A stretch of 17,149 nucleotides of DNA from Aquificaceae bacterium (GCA_015490105.1 WFYK01000214.1:1-17149); one strand, 5' to 3'; shown: positions 7,784 to 14,348, counted from the first letter of the stretch. The notes: generated by a model not told the origin, from the letters alone. Made by a program: numbers and translations.

Positions 7784-8016
7784 CCACCTACCTTTTCTTT
7801 GAGGTAATTGAGAACGTCTCCTACGGTTTGAATCTTCTCCGCATCTTCATCGGGAATGTCTATCCCGAACTCTTCCTCGAAGGCCATTATTAGCTCTACC
7901 ACGTCCAAGGAGTCCGCTCCGAGGTCCTCAACGAACTTAGCCTCGGGGGTAACCTTCTCCACTTCCACACCCAATTGGTCCGCGATTATCTGCCTTACCC
8001 TTTCTTCGAGAGCCAT
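7780..8016 (-). CDS. acpP: Acyl carrier protein
   Basis: ACP carries growing acyl chains on a 4'-phosphopantetheine arm. From the ATG at 8016 the protein is 78 residues, the standard size, and acidic. S36 in the invariant DSLD motif (GADSLDVVELIMAFE) is the attachment site. An in-frame GTG at 8025 (adding MGK) sits inside the Shine-Dalgarno sequence AGGTGG, so the ATG five bases after that sequence is preferred. The stop overlaps the fabF start by ATGA. The upstream leader has a strong hairpin and may control translation (see the separate entries). Confidence 0.98.
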   Translation of the reverse strand: MALEERVRQIIADQLGVEVEKVTPEAKFVEDLGADSLDVVELIMAFEEEFGIDIPDEDAEKIQTVGDVLNYLKEKVGG

Positions 8017-8031
8017 CTTTCCCACCTGTTT

Positions 8032-8057
8032 ACCTGAGCCCCGAAGAGAGCTCAGGT
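8032..8057 (-). promoter_or_regulatory. Hairpin in the acpP leader
   Basis: On the minus strand ACCTGAGC (8057-8050) and GCTCAGGT (8039-8032) form a perfect 8-bp stem with a 10-base loop, ending 4 bases before the CAGGTGG that contains the acpP ribosome site. The left arm also contains CACCTG (8058-8053), which is complementary to CAGGTG at the ribosome site (8028-8023). The leader could therefore switch between a hairpin leaving the site free and a pairing that hides it. No T-run follows, so it is not a simple terminator. Confidence 0.55.
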
Positions 8058-8066
8058 GCCGGGCTA

Positions 8067-8096
8067 TTTATACCGCGCCTTTTTAAAGGGTGTCCA
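8067..8096 (-). promoter_or_regulatory. Candidate sigma-70 promoter for acpP-fabF-rnc (proximal)
   Basis: On the minus strand TGGACA (8096-8091), an 18-base spacer and TATAAA (8072-8067) resemble -35/-10 elements. Transcription would start near 8060, just upstream of the leader hairpin. The -35 hexamer lies within the left arm of the inverted repeat at 8087-8126, so a protein binding that repeat would probably affect this promoter. Confidence 0.45.
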
Positions 8097-8126
8097 CCGA
8101 CCCGGCAGGCGCCTTTTGGACACCCT
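8087..8126. repeat. Inverted repeat between acpP and ribH
   Basis: AGGGTGTCCA (8087-8096) and TGGACACCCT (8117-8126) form a perfect 10-bp inverted repeat separated by 20 bases of GC-rich sequence (includes GGCGCC). It lies in the divergent acpP/ribH intergenic region. It could be an operator, or an RNA hairpin if transcription starts upstream of it on either strand. Neither side has a clean T-run, so a terminator is unlikely. It does not resemble the FMN riboswitch that often precedes rib genes. Confidence 0.6.
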
Positions 8127-8150
8127 GAACATCCCCACATTTACAGCCAC

Positions 8151-8156
8151 ATTATA
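8151..8156 (-). promoter_or_regulatory. Candidate distal -10 box (TATAAT) toward acpP
   Basis: The minus strand has a perfect TATAAT, with only a poor -35 match (TCAAAG-like) at about 17 bases. If used, it would give a leader of roughly 128 bases containing both the 10-bp inverted repeat and the 8-bp hairpin. The same bases read TATACA on the plus strand (8153-8158), which might serve ribH. Confidence 0.3.
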
Positions 8157-8196
8157 CATCAGCTTGTCAGGGTCTTTGAGTAAAATTTTATGAGCT

Positions 8197-8661
8197 ATGA
8201 AAAACTACGAGGGCAAGTTTCAGGCGGAAGGCTTCAAGTTCGCTATTGTCGCTTCCCGCTTTAACCACGCGCTGGTAGATAGACTCGTAGAAGGTGCCAT
8301 AGATTGTCTCATCAGACACGGGGCTAAGGAGGAAGACATCATCGTTGTCAGGGTTCCCGGATCGTGGGAAATACCGGTTGCGGTAAAGAGAATTCTCACA
8401 AAGGGAGAAGTGGATGCAGTGATCGCTTTAGGTGTTCTCATAAGGGGAGCTACACCCCACTTTGAATACATCGCTTCGGAAGTTTCCAAAGGCTTAGCCC
8501 AGTTATCTTTAGAGTTTGGAAAGCCCGTATCTTTCGGCATAATCACAGCAGACTCCTTGGAACAAGCGGTGGAGAGGGCCGGCACAAAGATGGGGAACAA
8601 AGGATGGGAGGCATCCCTTTCCGCTATTGAGATGGTAAATCTATTTAGGGAGCTTCCATGA
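8197..8661 (+). CDS. ribH: 6,7-dimethyl-8-ribityllumazine synthase
   Basis: RibH joins 5-amino-6-ribitylaminouracil and 3,4-dihydroxybutanone phosphate, the penultimate step of riboflavin synthesis. The protein is 154 residues, the same as the Aquifex aeolicus enzyme, which assembles as a 60-subunit icosahedral shell. Recognisable segments are FAIVASRFNHALVDRLVEGA, VRVPGSWEIP, GATPHFEYIASEVSKGL with catalytic H88, and FGIITADSLEQAVERAGTKMGNKGWEAS with the phosphate-binding R127. The Shine-Dalgarno match upstream is weak. The stop overlaps the nusB start by ATGA. The ribH-nusB pairing is widespread in bacteria. Confidence 0.98.
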   Translation: MKNYEGKFQAEGFKFAIVASRFNHALVDRLVEGAIDCLIRHGAKEEDIIVVRVPGSWEIPVAVKRILTKGEVDAVIALGVLIRGATPHFEYIASEVSKGLAQLSLEFGKPVSFGIITADSLEQAVERAGTKMGNKGWEASLSAIEMVNLFRELP

Positions 8662-9089
8662 GGTTCAGAAGAAAAGCCCGGGAACATGCCCTCTTGGTTA
8701 TGTACAGGTGGGACATGCGGGGAGAAAACCCCGATCAGCTCATACAGGAGGTCTCCCAAGAGAGAAAGATAGGAAATCCTAAGGTAAAGGAATACACCAC
8801 AAATCTTGTTAAAACCACCCTTGAAAAACTTCCGGAAATAGATTCAATGATCTCCGAACACCTTCAAAACTGGGATTTCGATAGACTCGGCTACATAGAA
8901 AGGAACGCACTGAGGCTTGGAATTGCGGAACTTCTCTATCTTAACCCTCCCGATCCGGGAAGGGTTTTCAACGACTTTGTGAGCTTAGTAAAAAAGTTTG
9001 CGGATGCAAAAGCGGGAAAGTTCGTGAACGGTGTGATGTCAAAAGTTTACAAAACCGCAAAGAGGTCTACCTCTTCAGCGAAAAAATAA
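8658..9089 (+). CDS. nusB: Transcription antitermination factor NusB
   Basis: NusB with NusE (ribosomal protein S10) binds boxA RNA and supports rRNA transcription antitermination. The 143-residue all-helical protein has the family features: RRKAREHALLVMYRWDM at the N-terminus, DRLGYIERNALRLGIAELLYL in the middle and a C-terminal FADAKAGKFVNGVMSKVY. The ATG overlaps the ribH stop (ATGA), so the genes are translationally coupled. The last 23 bases overlap the end of the convergent DUF2905-type gene. Confidence 0.96.
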   Translation: MRFRRKAREHALLVMYRWDMRGENPDQLIQEVSQERKIGNPKVKEYTTNLVKTTLEKLPEIDSMISEHLQNWDFDRLGYIERNALRLGIAELLYLNPPDPGRVFNDFVSLVKKFADAKAGKFVNGVMSKVYKTAKRSTSSAKK

Positions 9090-9291
9090 GGTTCAAAAGA
9101 AGAGTAAGAACCAAGCTCAGTATAAGGGAAGTGGCTATCGGGAAATAAAAGGTAAAGTTGTCCTTCTTTATAACTACGTCTCCCGGGAGCTTTCCTAAAC
9201 CTAAAGGCAATTTTTCCGCAAAGGTGAGAATTACTCCTAAAAGAACTATCATTATCCCCAAGACTATGAGGAGTTTGCCGATCTCCCCCAT
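9067..9291 (-). CDS. Small DUF2905-type membrane protein
   Basis: A 74-residue protein of unknown function that resembles the DUF2905 family. It has an N-terminal transmembrane helix (about 6-25, LLIVLGIMIVLLGVILTF), a short conserved loop LGKLPGDVVIKKDNFTFYFPIA, and a second helix (about 52-70). The GKLPGD and FYFP motifs are what identify it. The ATG at 9291 has only a weak ribosome site and lies 27 bases from the divergent tRNA gene. Its 3' end overlaps nusB by 23 bases. Confidence 0.85.
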   Translation of the reverse strand: MGEIGKLLIVLGIMIVLLGVILTFAEKLPLGLGKLPGDVVIKKDNFTFYFPIATSLILSLVLTLLLNLIFSLKR

Positions 9292-9294
9292 CGC

Positions 9295-9300
9295 TATAAT
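9295..9300 (+). promoter_or_regulatory. -10 box of the tRNA-Leu/ymdB transcript
   Basis: A perfect TATAAT on the plus strand ends 17 bases before the tRNA 5' end, placing the start of transcription near 9307. The -35 region is only loosely matched (TTTGCC at 9274-9279, 15-base spacer). It lies 4 bases upstream of the ATG of the divergent small membrane protein gene. Confidence 0.55.
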
Positions 9301-9317
9301 ATCTTAATAGGCACGAA

Positions 9318-9401
9318 GCGGGTGTGGCGGAACTGGCAGACGCGCCGGACTCAGGATCCGGTGCCCGTAAGGGCGTGAGGGTTCGACTCCCTCCACCCGC
9401 A
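9318..9401 (+). tRNA. tRNA-Leu (anticodon CAG)
   Basis: The 84 bases fold as a class II tRNA. The acceptor stem is GCGGGTG/CACCCGC with discriminator A. The D arm is GCG/CGC, the anticodon stem CCGGA/TCCGG with loop CTCAGGA (anticodon CAG at 9352-9354), and the T arm GAGGG-TTCGACT-CCCTC. The long variable arm (TGCCCGTAAGGGCGT) is typical of leucine. It decodes CUG. The 3' CCA is not encoded (TTT follows the discriminator) and must be added by nucleotidyltransferase. Confidence 0.97.
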
Positions 9402-9412
9402 TTTAATTTCGC

Positions 9413-10198
9413 ATGCGTTTTTTAATAATCGGGGATGTAATAGGTCAACCGGGCAGAAATGCTCTCAGGGAACTTCTCCCAAAACTAAAGGATGAAAAGA
9501 AAGTAGATGTAGTTCTTGCAAATGTAGAAAACTCCGCCGGGGGATTCGGTATAACGCGAAAGGTCTACGATCAACTCAAAGACTACGGTGTTGATGTTAT
9601 GACTTCGGGCAATCACATATGGGATAAGAAGGAGGTCCTTCAGTTTATAAACGACGTCCCAGATCTTCTCAGGCCTGCCAACTACCCGGAAGGGGTTCCG
9701 GGAAAGGGCTACGGGATCTTTGAGAAAAACGGAAAGACTTTTGCGGTAATAAACCTGATGGGGAGGGTCTTCATGGATTCTTCCTTGGATAATCCCTTCA
9801 GGATATTTGACAGGATTTTCAACGAGATAAAGTCCAAAACCCCCATAATCCTCGTAGATTTTCACGGAGAGGCTACCTCAGAAAAGTGGGCCTTCGGGAT
9901 ATACGCGGACGGGAAAGTTTCTGCGGTCTACGGCACGCACACGCACGTTCCTACAGCGGACGAATGCATACTCAAGGGAGGCACCGCTTACACCACGGAT
10001 GTGGGTATGACCGGGCCATGGTATTCGGTGATAGGTATGCACCATAAAGAACCTATAGAAAGGTTCCTCTATGGCCTTCCGAGGCGTTTCAAAGTAGAGG
10101 AAAAAGAAAAGGTAGTTTTTAACGCCCTTTTGGTGGATATAGACGACGATACGGGAAGAGCAACGTATGTGGAGAGGATAAAGACCTTCGTGGACTAA
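9413..10198 (+). CDS. YmdB-type metallophosphoesterase (2',3'-cyclic nucleotide phosphodiesterase family)
   Basis: A 261-residue member of the TIGR00282/YmdB family. Bacillus YmdB hydrolyses 2',3'-cyclic nucleotides with a di-metal centre and affects biofilm and motility choices. Expected metal ligands are visible: D8 (IGDVIGQPGR), E39 and N40 (NVENSAGGFG), N67 and H68 (SGNHIWDKKE), H151 (DFHGEATSEK), and H176 and H178 (YGTHTHVPTAD). Length is normal for the family. The ATG is only 11 bases past tRNA-Leu, and those bases (TTTAATTTCGC) hold no Shine-Dalgarno sequence. The gene is probably cotranscribed with the tRNA and may be translated from a nearly leaderless end. The stop overlaps the next, convergent gene by 4 bases. 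Confidence 0.92.
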   Translation: MRFLIIGDVIGQPGRNALRELLPKLKDEKKVDVVLANVENSAGGFGITRKVYDQLKDYGVDVMTSGNHIWDKKEVLQFINDVPDLLRPANYPEGVPGKGYGIFEKNGKTFAVINLMGRVFMDSSLDNPFRIFDRIFNEIKSKTPIILVDFHGEATSEKWAFGIYADGKVSAVYGTHTHVPTADECILKGGTAYTTDVGMTGPWYSVIGMHHKEPIERFLYGLPRRFKVEEKEKVVFNALLVDIDDDTGRATYVERIKTFVD

Positions 10199-10572
10199 GT
10201 GGGGTTATCGCACTCCTCCCCTTCCCTGAAGCGATGGTGACAGTGAGGACATACCTTAGCTTTTCTGTAAACTTCTTCACAGCACATAGGACACCTCTTT
10301 TTACCCTTGAGGAGAAGAAGAGGATTAAGGTTAAAAACAACCTTTCCCAGGAAAATCGTTAGCATAAAAGCTCCTATTACCCCCCAAGCTTTCAAAACTG
10401 TAGTCTGGTCATAGTTCTTGATCCAAAAGTAGGTGGCTCCCAAGGAACCTATCCAGAAAGCGATCTTTCTATCAACAAAAACGTTAGCTATAACGTATAT
10501 CAGAGCAACCCATAGAAAAAACCTTACCAAGGGTTCTTCAAGGATCTTAAATAACTCCTGAAAGCCTTCCAC
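10195..10572 (-). CDS. Membrane protein with C-terminal zinc ribbon, unknown function
   Basis: I do not recognise this 125-residue protein. It has about three hydrophobic segments (17-32, 37-51, 62-88) and then a cytosolic tail with CPMCC (C94, C97, C98) and CPHC (C108, C111), the CxxC-x10-CxxC spacing of a small zinc ribbon. A further cysteine is near the end (C121). The likely start is a GTG at 10572; no good Shine-Dalgarno sequence is present, so the start is uncertain. It is the last gene of the long minus-strand run, 9 bases after ogt, and ends with a 4-base convergent overlap with the phosphodiesterase gene. Confidence 0.75.
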   Translation of the reverse strand: MEGFQELFKILEEPLVRFFLWVALIYVIANVFVDRKIAFWIGSLGATYFWIKNYDQTTVLKAWGVIGAFMLTIFLGKVVFNLNPLLLLKGKKRCPMCCEEVYRKAKVCPHCHHRFREGEECDNPT

Positions 10573-10581
10573 ACCTATATC

Positions 10582-11040
10582 TTAACCCCCGAAGAGATCT
10601 TTCTCTAACTCTAAGAGCCTTTCCTTTACGGTAATCCCCTGAGAATAACCTCCTAAGGATCTCTTACCCACTACCCTATGGCAAGGTATGATTAAAGGAA
10701 ACCTGTTTACCTTCATGCAGTAGCCTACAAACCTCGGGTGGGTTCCCGTCAAACTGGCGAGCTCTCCGTAGCTTATGGTTTCCCCAGGGGGTATCTTTTC
10801 TTTCAAAAATTTGTAGACTTTCAATGCTTTATCAGGTATTCCATCTGTGTTTAGGGCTTCCCACCTTACCTTTACATCCGCTTTTCCTTCCGTATATTCT
10901 TTGAAGCACGAAGGGATTAAACCTTTTTTAGGACAAGTAAATTCATGTAAGGATATTATCACTTTACTTATTCTTTTTCTATGTACACGTAAACAAACCT
11001 TAATATCGAATAAATAAAAAGCATACAGTCCATCAGTCAT
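10582..11040 (-). CDS. ogt: Methylated-DNA--protein-cysteine methyltransferase (O6-alkylguanine repair)
   Basis: A suicide DNA-repair protein that moves alkyl groups from O6-guanine to its own cysteine. The C-terminal ATL/MGMT domain is clear: a helix-turn-helix segment (PGETISYGELASLTGTHPRFVG, with probable arginine finger R103), then LIIPCHRVVG with acceptor C120, and SLGGYSQG. The family N-terminal half is short and poorly conserved (152 residues in total). Because the PCHR cysteine is kept, it should be an active methyltransferase and not an ATL protein. The ATG overlaps the glycosyltransferase stop by 8 bases. The first half of the gene is AT-rich (15 G+C in bases 10921-10980), like the gene upstream. 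Confidence 0.92.
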   Translation of the reverse strand: MTDGLYAFYLFDIKVCLRVHRKRISKVIISLHEFTCPKKGLIPSCFKEYTEGKADVKVRWEALNTDGIPDKALKVYKFLKEKIPPGETISYGELASLTGTHPRFVGYCMKVNRFPLIIPCHRVVGKRSLGGYSQGITVKERLLELEKDLFGG

Positions 11041-11926
11041 TTTCTCTTGCTATTATTTCCCAGTTGCTGTAGGAAAATATCGGTTTTCTAAACACCTTTT
11101 TCTCTAAGAAGTCAATAATCTTATATTTTAGTCTCTCGTGTTTAGCAAGTTTCCTTTTTGGTTTTCCGCTTTTAGAATAGTTCAGCTTATCTTTCCAAAA
11201 AAACTGTTTTATTCTTTCTTCCATAACTTTCGGATGGCTTCCTTTAAACTCTGGAATCTTTCCTAAAGGTCCGTAGTCAAAGGGTTCGAATTCTTCATGA
11301 ATATATCCAGTATGTAAGCGATTTTGTTCCATCCCTTTTGAAGCCATAACTTCCGGAGGTCTTACCCAACCGTAATGGTAGACATATACAGGAATATGAA
11401 CAACCCTTAGCTTTCTACCTTTTATCCTAAAAGATTGTGCATCCTTATATGACTCTACACCTATATGGTTTCGAACAATACGTATTTCATGCTGATACCA
11501 ACCGTGAAAGGGTAAATAGTGCCAATAGTCTCCCCAAAAGTGATAGTAATTAAGGAGAAACCCTTCAACCCTTTTATCGTGGAGATACTTCTTGCAAAAA
11601 TGAACGATCTTTTCTAAATCGTTCTCGTGAATAACTTCATCAGCTTGTAAGTATATGCACCAATCCCCAGAGCACTTGCTAAGGGCAAAATTAGTTTCTC
11701 TTCTTAGTATTTCTCCACCTTTAAAGTATCTTTTATCCCACACTCTCTTGAAAATCTTTATCTTGGGAGAGTTTATAGACCTTATCACCTCTTCAGTATC
11801 ATCATCACCATCACCCAAAGCTACGATAAATTCGCCAACTATAGGAAGGATCGATAAAATACTTTCCTTAATTGGATAGTAGTATTTAACTGCGTTCCTA
11901 ACTACAGTAAAGCCACTTAACTTCAT
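11033..11926 (-). CDS. Family 2-like glycosyltransferase
   Basis: A 297-residue GT-A fold protein, probably adding sugars to surface polysaccharide or a lipid carrier. The N-terminus is typical of GT2 enzymes: FTVVRNA at the first strand, then an acidic GDGDDDT (38-44) and QADE (94-97), which stands where the DxD metal site is expected. The rest is rich in aromatic and basic residues (HFWGDYWHYLPFHGWYQHEIRIVRN in two parts), and no transmembrane helix is obvious. Donor and acceptor cannot be told from sequence. It starts with an ATGA overlap with the upstream membrane protein gene. Base composition is much lower in G+C than its neighbours (20 of 60 in 11041-11100), suggesting acquisition from elsewhere. 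Confidence 0.82.
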   Translation of the reverse strand: MKLSGFTVVRNAVKYYYPIKESILSILPIVGEFIVALGDGDDDTEEVIRSINSPKIKIFKRVWDKRYFKGGEILRRETNFALSKCSGDWCIYLQADEVIHENDLEKIVHFCKKYLHDKRVEGFLLNYYHFWGDYWHYLPFHGWYQHEIRIVRNHIGVESYKDAQSFRIKGRKLRVVHIPVYVYHYGWVRPPEVMASKGMEQNRLHTGYIHEEFEPFDYGPLGKIPEFKGSHPKVMEERIKQFFWKDKLNYSKSGKPKRKLAKHERLKYKIIDFLEKKVFRKPIFSYSNWEIIAREND

Positions 11927-13152
11927 CTTTTACACCTCACCGTTGTGTATATAACTAACCCTACAAATAGAACTCCCCCCAGAACAGAAAGAACAGATCC
12001 TATACCCATCAATGCCATGAAGAGGATAAGCTCAGGATTTTCTATGTATGCGGTTCCGGGAGTTTTTCTAGGAGCGCCGAACGTTCCCGCCCAAAAGAGG
12101 CCTAAAACGAAAAGGATCATCCCTACCGCATAGAGACCTATCTGGAAAGAAGGAAGTTTCCTCAGGTTTAACGAGCAAGTCTCTCTCAAATAAAGGTAAG
12201 TCACCCCCATTACACTGATCAGGATGGAGGCTATCACACCGTGGTAGTGGGCGGGTATCTTAAGATCAGAACCTGCGATCAGGTAGCCCATAAGGGCACC
12301 TAATATGTAAAGCAGCGAGCTTGCCTTTAGGGTGAAGTTTTGAACTTTTAGTAGGATCCAAAAACTGTAAGGTATGGTGGCAAGCCCTATCCCTACCGCA
12401 TAACCTAAAGTGGTTAGCTCTTTGAAACTCAAAGGATCTTTAGGCAAAAAACTCAAGAAAGCATACGAAAGCGGAAAGGGAATCAAAAAGAAAGGTAAAA
12501 ATTTCACCACACCAGGTAGTTTCTTACCATCCTTTTGGACCATAAGTGTCCAAAGGGAGACAAGCAGTGAGGCGTTTACAAACTGGTGAATATGACCCCC
12601 TAACCAGTAAAGTCTTTCAAAAAATAGGTGAATCTCCTCCCTGTTTACAACCTTGAAGTAGGTTACTAAAACTGAAAGAGGAAACAAGGGTAGTAAAAGT
12701 ATCCCGACTGAAACAAACCTCTCAAGCGGATCTTCACAAGAAAAACTCTTTACAGCCTTTCCCAAAAGCCTAATGCACGCTACAGAAAATCCCACACCTA
12801 ACAGGATCAAGGAGATAAAGAACACCCAATGACTTATGGTTGGAACGTAGTTGTTGTGAACGGGGGTTCCTAAGCCAAAAAGTGAGCTAAAGAACACACC
12901 CAGTGCCCCTACAAAGACCAAAAGTGTGGAGAATTTATCTTCTTCTTCGTCTAAAACCCTATAGCTCACGAACATAAAGAAGGAAAGAAGAGCTACAATG
13001 AGGGCAAGGTCAACGTGGCCTATTAACCAATGGTAGAAGATATCTTTAGGGATCCACTTCTCTATTAGAGGGGTCCTCGCAAGTGCAACCGCGAGGGCAA
13101 AAAATCCTCCCGATCCGATAGAAAAAACAAAGATCAAAAACCATAAACTCAT
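11923..13152 (-). CDS. Divergent heme-copper-oxidase subunit I-like membrane protein
   Basis: A 409-residue protein with about 11-12 hydrophobic helices. I place the start at the ATG at 13152, which overlaps the argG stop (ATGA); an in-frame start at 13197 would add a non-hydrophobic leader inside argG. Several segments recall subunit I of heme-copper oxidases. H46 (WLIGHVDLAL) fits the helix II low-spin heme ligand. H187 (YWLGGHIHQF) fits the first copper ligand of helix VI. H302 and H304 (PAHYHGVIAS) fit the HxH of helix X that ligates both hemes. There is no histidine between residues 190 and 301, so the paired CuB histidines of helix VII are missing. No subunit II or III gene is nearby. 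It probably binds heme but is unlikely to be a normal oxygen reductase; function unknown. Confidence 0.7.
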   Translation of the reverse strand: MSLWFLIFVFSIGSGGFFALAVALARTPLIEKWIPKDIFYHWLIGHVDLALIVALLSFFMFVSYRVLDEEEDKFSTLLVFVGALGVFFSSLFGLGTPVHNNYVPTISHWVFFISLILLGVGFSVACIRLLGKAVKSFSCEDPLERFVSVGILLLPLFPLSVLVTYFKVVNREEIHLFFERLYWLGGHIHQFVNASLLVSLWTLMVQKDGKKLPGVVKFLPFFLIPFPLSYAFLSFLPKDPLSFKELTTLGYAVGIGLATIPYSFWILLKVQNFTLKASSLLYILGALMGYLIAGSDLKIPAHYHGVIASILISVMGVTYLYLRETCSLNLRKLPSFQIGLYAVGMILFVLGLFWAGTFGAPRKTPGTAYIENPELILFMALMGIGSVLSVLGGVLFVGLVIYTTVRCKR

Positions 13153-14348
13153 GAACCCTTGCGCCTTCTTCCCAAAACCTTCAGCGGCAGTCCCCAAACT
13201 TGAGTAAAAAGCTTTCCCGCTTTGTGATCGAAGGCGTCTTTTTCAGAATAAGTAGCGAGATCTTCCACATAAAGGGAGTTTTCTGATCTCCTTCCAACAA
13301 CGGATACACTACCTTTGAACAACTTTAATCTGACTTCACCCGTTACCAGCTTTGCAAGGGTTGATGTAAAGGCATCTAAAGCTTCCCTCAAAGGTGTGAA
13401 CCACAGACCCTCGTAAACCATTTTTGCGTATTCGTGGGGAACGTGTGTTAAAAAGTAGTGAAAGGTAAACCTGTCCACCGTCAAAGACAGAAGATCCCTG
13501 TAGGCTTCGTAAAGGACACTTGCTCCGGGAGCTTCGTATATTTCTCTGCTCTTTATCCCTACGAGCCTATTCTCTACCATGTCTATCCTTCCTACTCCGT
13601 GCCTACCTGCGATAGCATTAAGGTCCTCTATTAGTTCGCTGAGTTTTTTATACTCTTTTCCGTTCAAGGCTGCCGGCACACCTTCCTTGAAGGTCAAGGT
13701 TATGTATTCCGGATCATCGGGGGCTTTTTCGGGAGAGGTTGTTATTTGATACGCATCTTCGGGAGGCTCCTGCCACGGGTCCTCCAAGGGCCCGCACTCT
13801 ATCGAAACGCCCCACAGGTTTCTGTCTATGGAATAGGGTTTTTCCTTGGTTACCTTTACGGGTATGTTGTGTTTCTTTGCGTATTCTACCTGTTCTTCCC
13901 TCGCTCTAAACTCCCACTCCCTTACGGGAGCGATCACCTCTATATCGGGATCGAGAGCCCACACCGAGAGTTCGAACCTGACCTGATCGTTTCCTTTCCC
14001 GGTGGACCCGTGAGCAACGTAGTTTGCATTGAATTTTTTTGCAAGCTCAACGAGTTTTTTGGATATCAAAGGCCTTGAAAGAGAGGCGGTCAAGGGGTAT
14101 TTGCCTTCGTATAAGGCTAAAGCCCTTAAGGTGGGAAGGCAGTATTCCCTTGCAAACTCTTCCCTGACATCCTCTACTACCGCTTCCACCGCACCAGAAG
14201 CTTTGGCTTTTTGCGGTATCTCGGATAGCTCTTCTCCTTGGCCCACGTCCGCGGTGTAGGTGATCACCTCATAGCCTCTTTCCGTGAGCCACCTTACTAT
14301 TACGGACGTGTCAAGCCCTCCTGAGTAAGCAAGAACTACCCTCTTCAT
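13149..14348 (-). CDS. argG: Argininosuccinate synthase
   Basis: ArgG joins citrulline and aspartate with ATP to give argininosuccinate, the penultimate step of arginine synthesis. The 399 residues fit the common bacterial class. The N-terminal P-loop of N-type ATP pyrophosphatases is present (AYSGGLDTSV, 7-16), followed by YTADVGQGEE, the YVAHGSTGKGNDQVRFE citrulline/aspartate site and SIECGPLEDPW. The ATG overlaps the tsaE stop (ATGA), and the stop overlaps the oxidase-like gene in the same way. Arginine synthesis has no obvious link to the flanking genes; the grouping looks like Aquificales mixed-function operons. Confidence 0.98.
   Translation of the reverse strand: MKRVVLAYSGGLDTSVIVRWLTERGYEVITYTADVGQGEELSEIPQKAKASGAVEAVVEDVREEFAREYCLPTLRALALYEGKYPLTASLSRPLISKKLVELAKKFNANYVAHGSTGKGNDQVRFELSVWALDPDIEVIAPVREWEFRAREEQVEYAKKHNIPVKVTKEKPYSIDRNLWGVSIECGPLEDPWQEPPEDAYQITTSPEKAPDDPEYITLTFKEGVPAALNGKEYKKLSELIEDLNAIAGRHGVGRIDMVENRLVGIKSREIYEAPGASVLYEAYRDLLSLTVDRFTFHYFLTHVPHEYAKMVYEGLWFTPLREALDAFTSTLAKLVTGEVRLKLFKGSVSVVGRRSENSLYVEDLATYSEKDAFDHKAGKLFTQVWGLPLKVLGRRRKGS

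Noticed and set aside
8087..8126. FMN riboswitch upstream of ribH
   Set aside because: The conserved FMN (RFN) sequence blocks are absent; only a simple inverted repeat is present.
10582..11040. Alkyltransferase-like (ATL) protein without methyltransferase activity
   Set aside because: The acceptor cysteine in PCHR is present (ATL proteins have tryptophan or another residue there).
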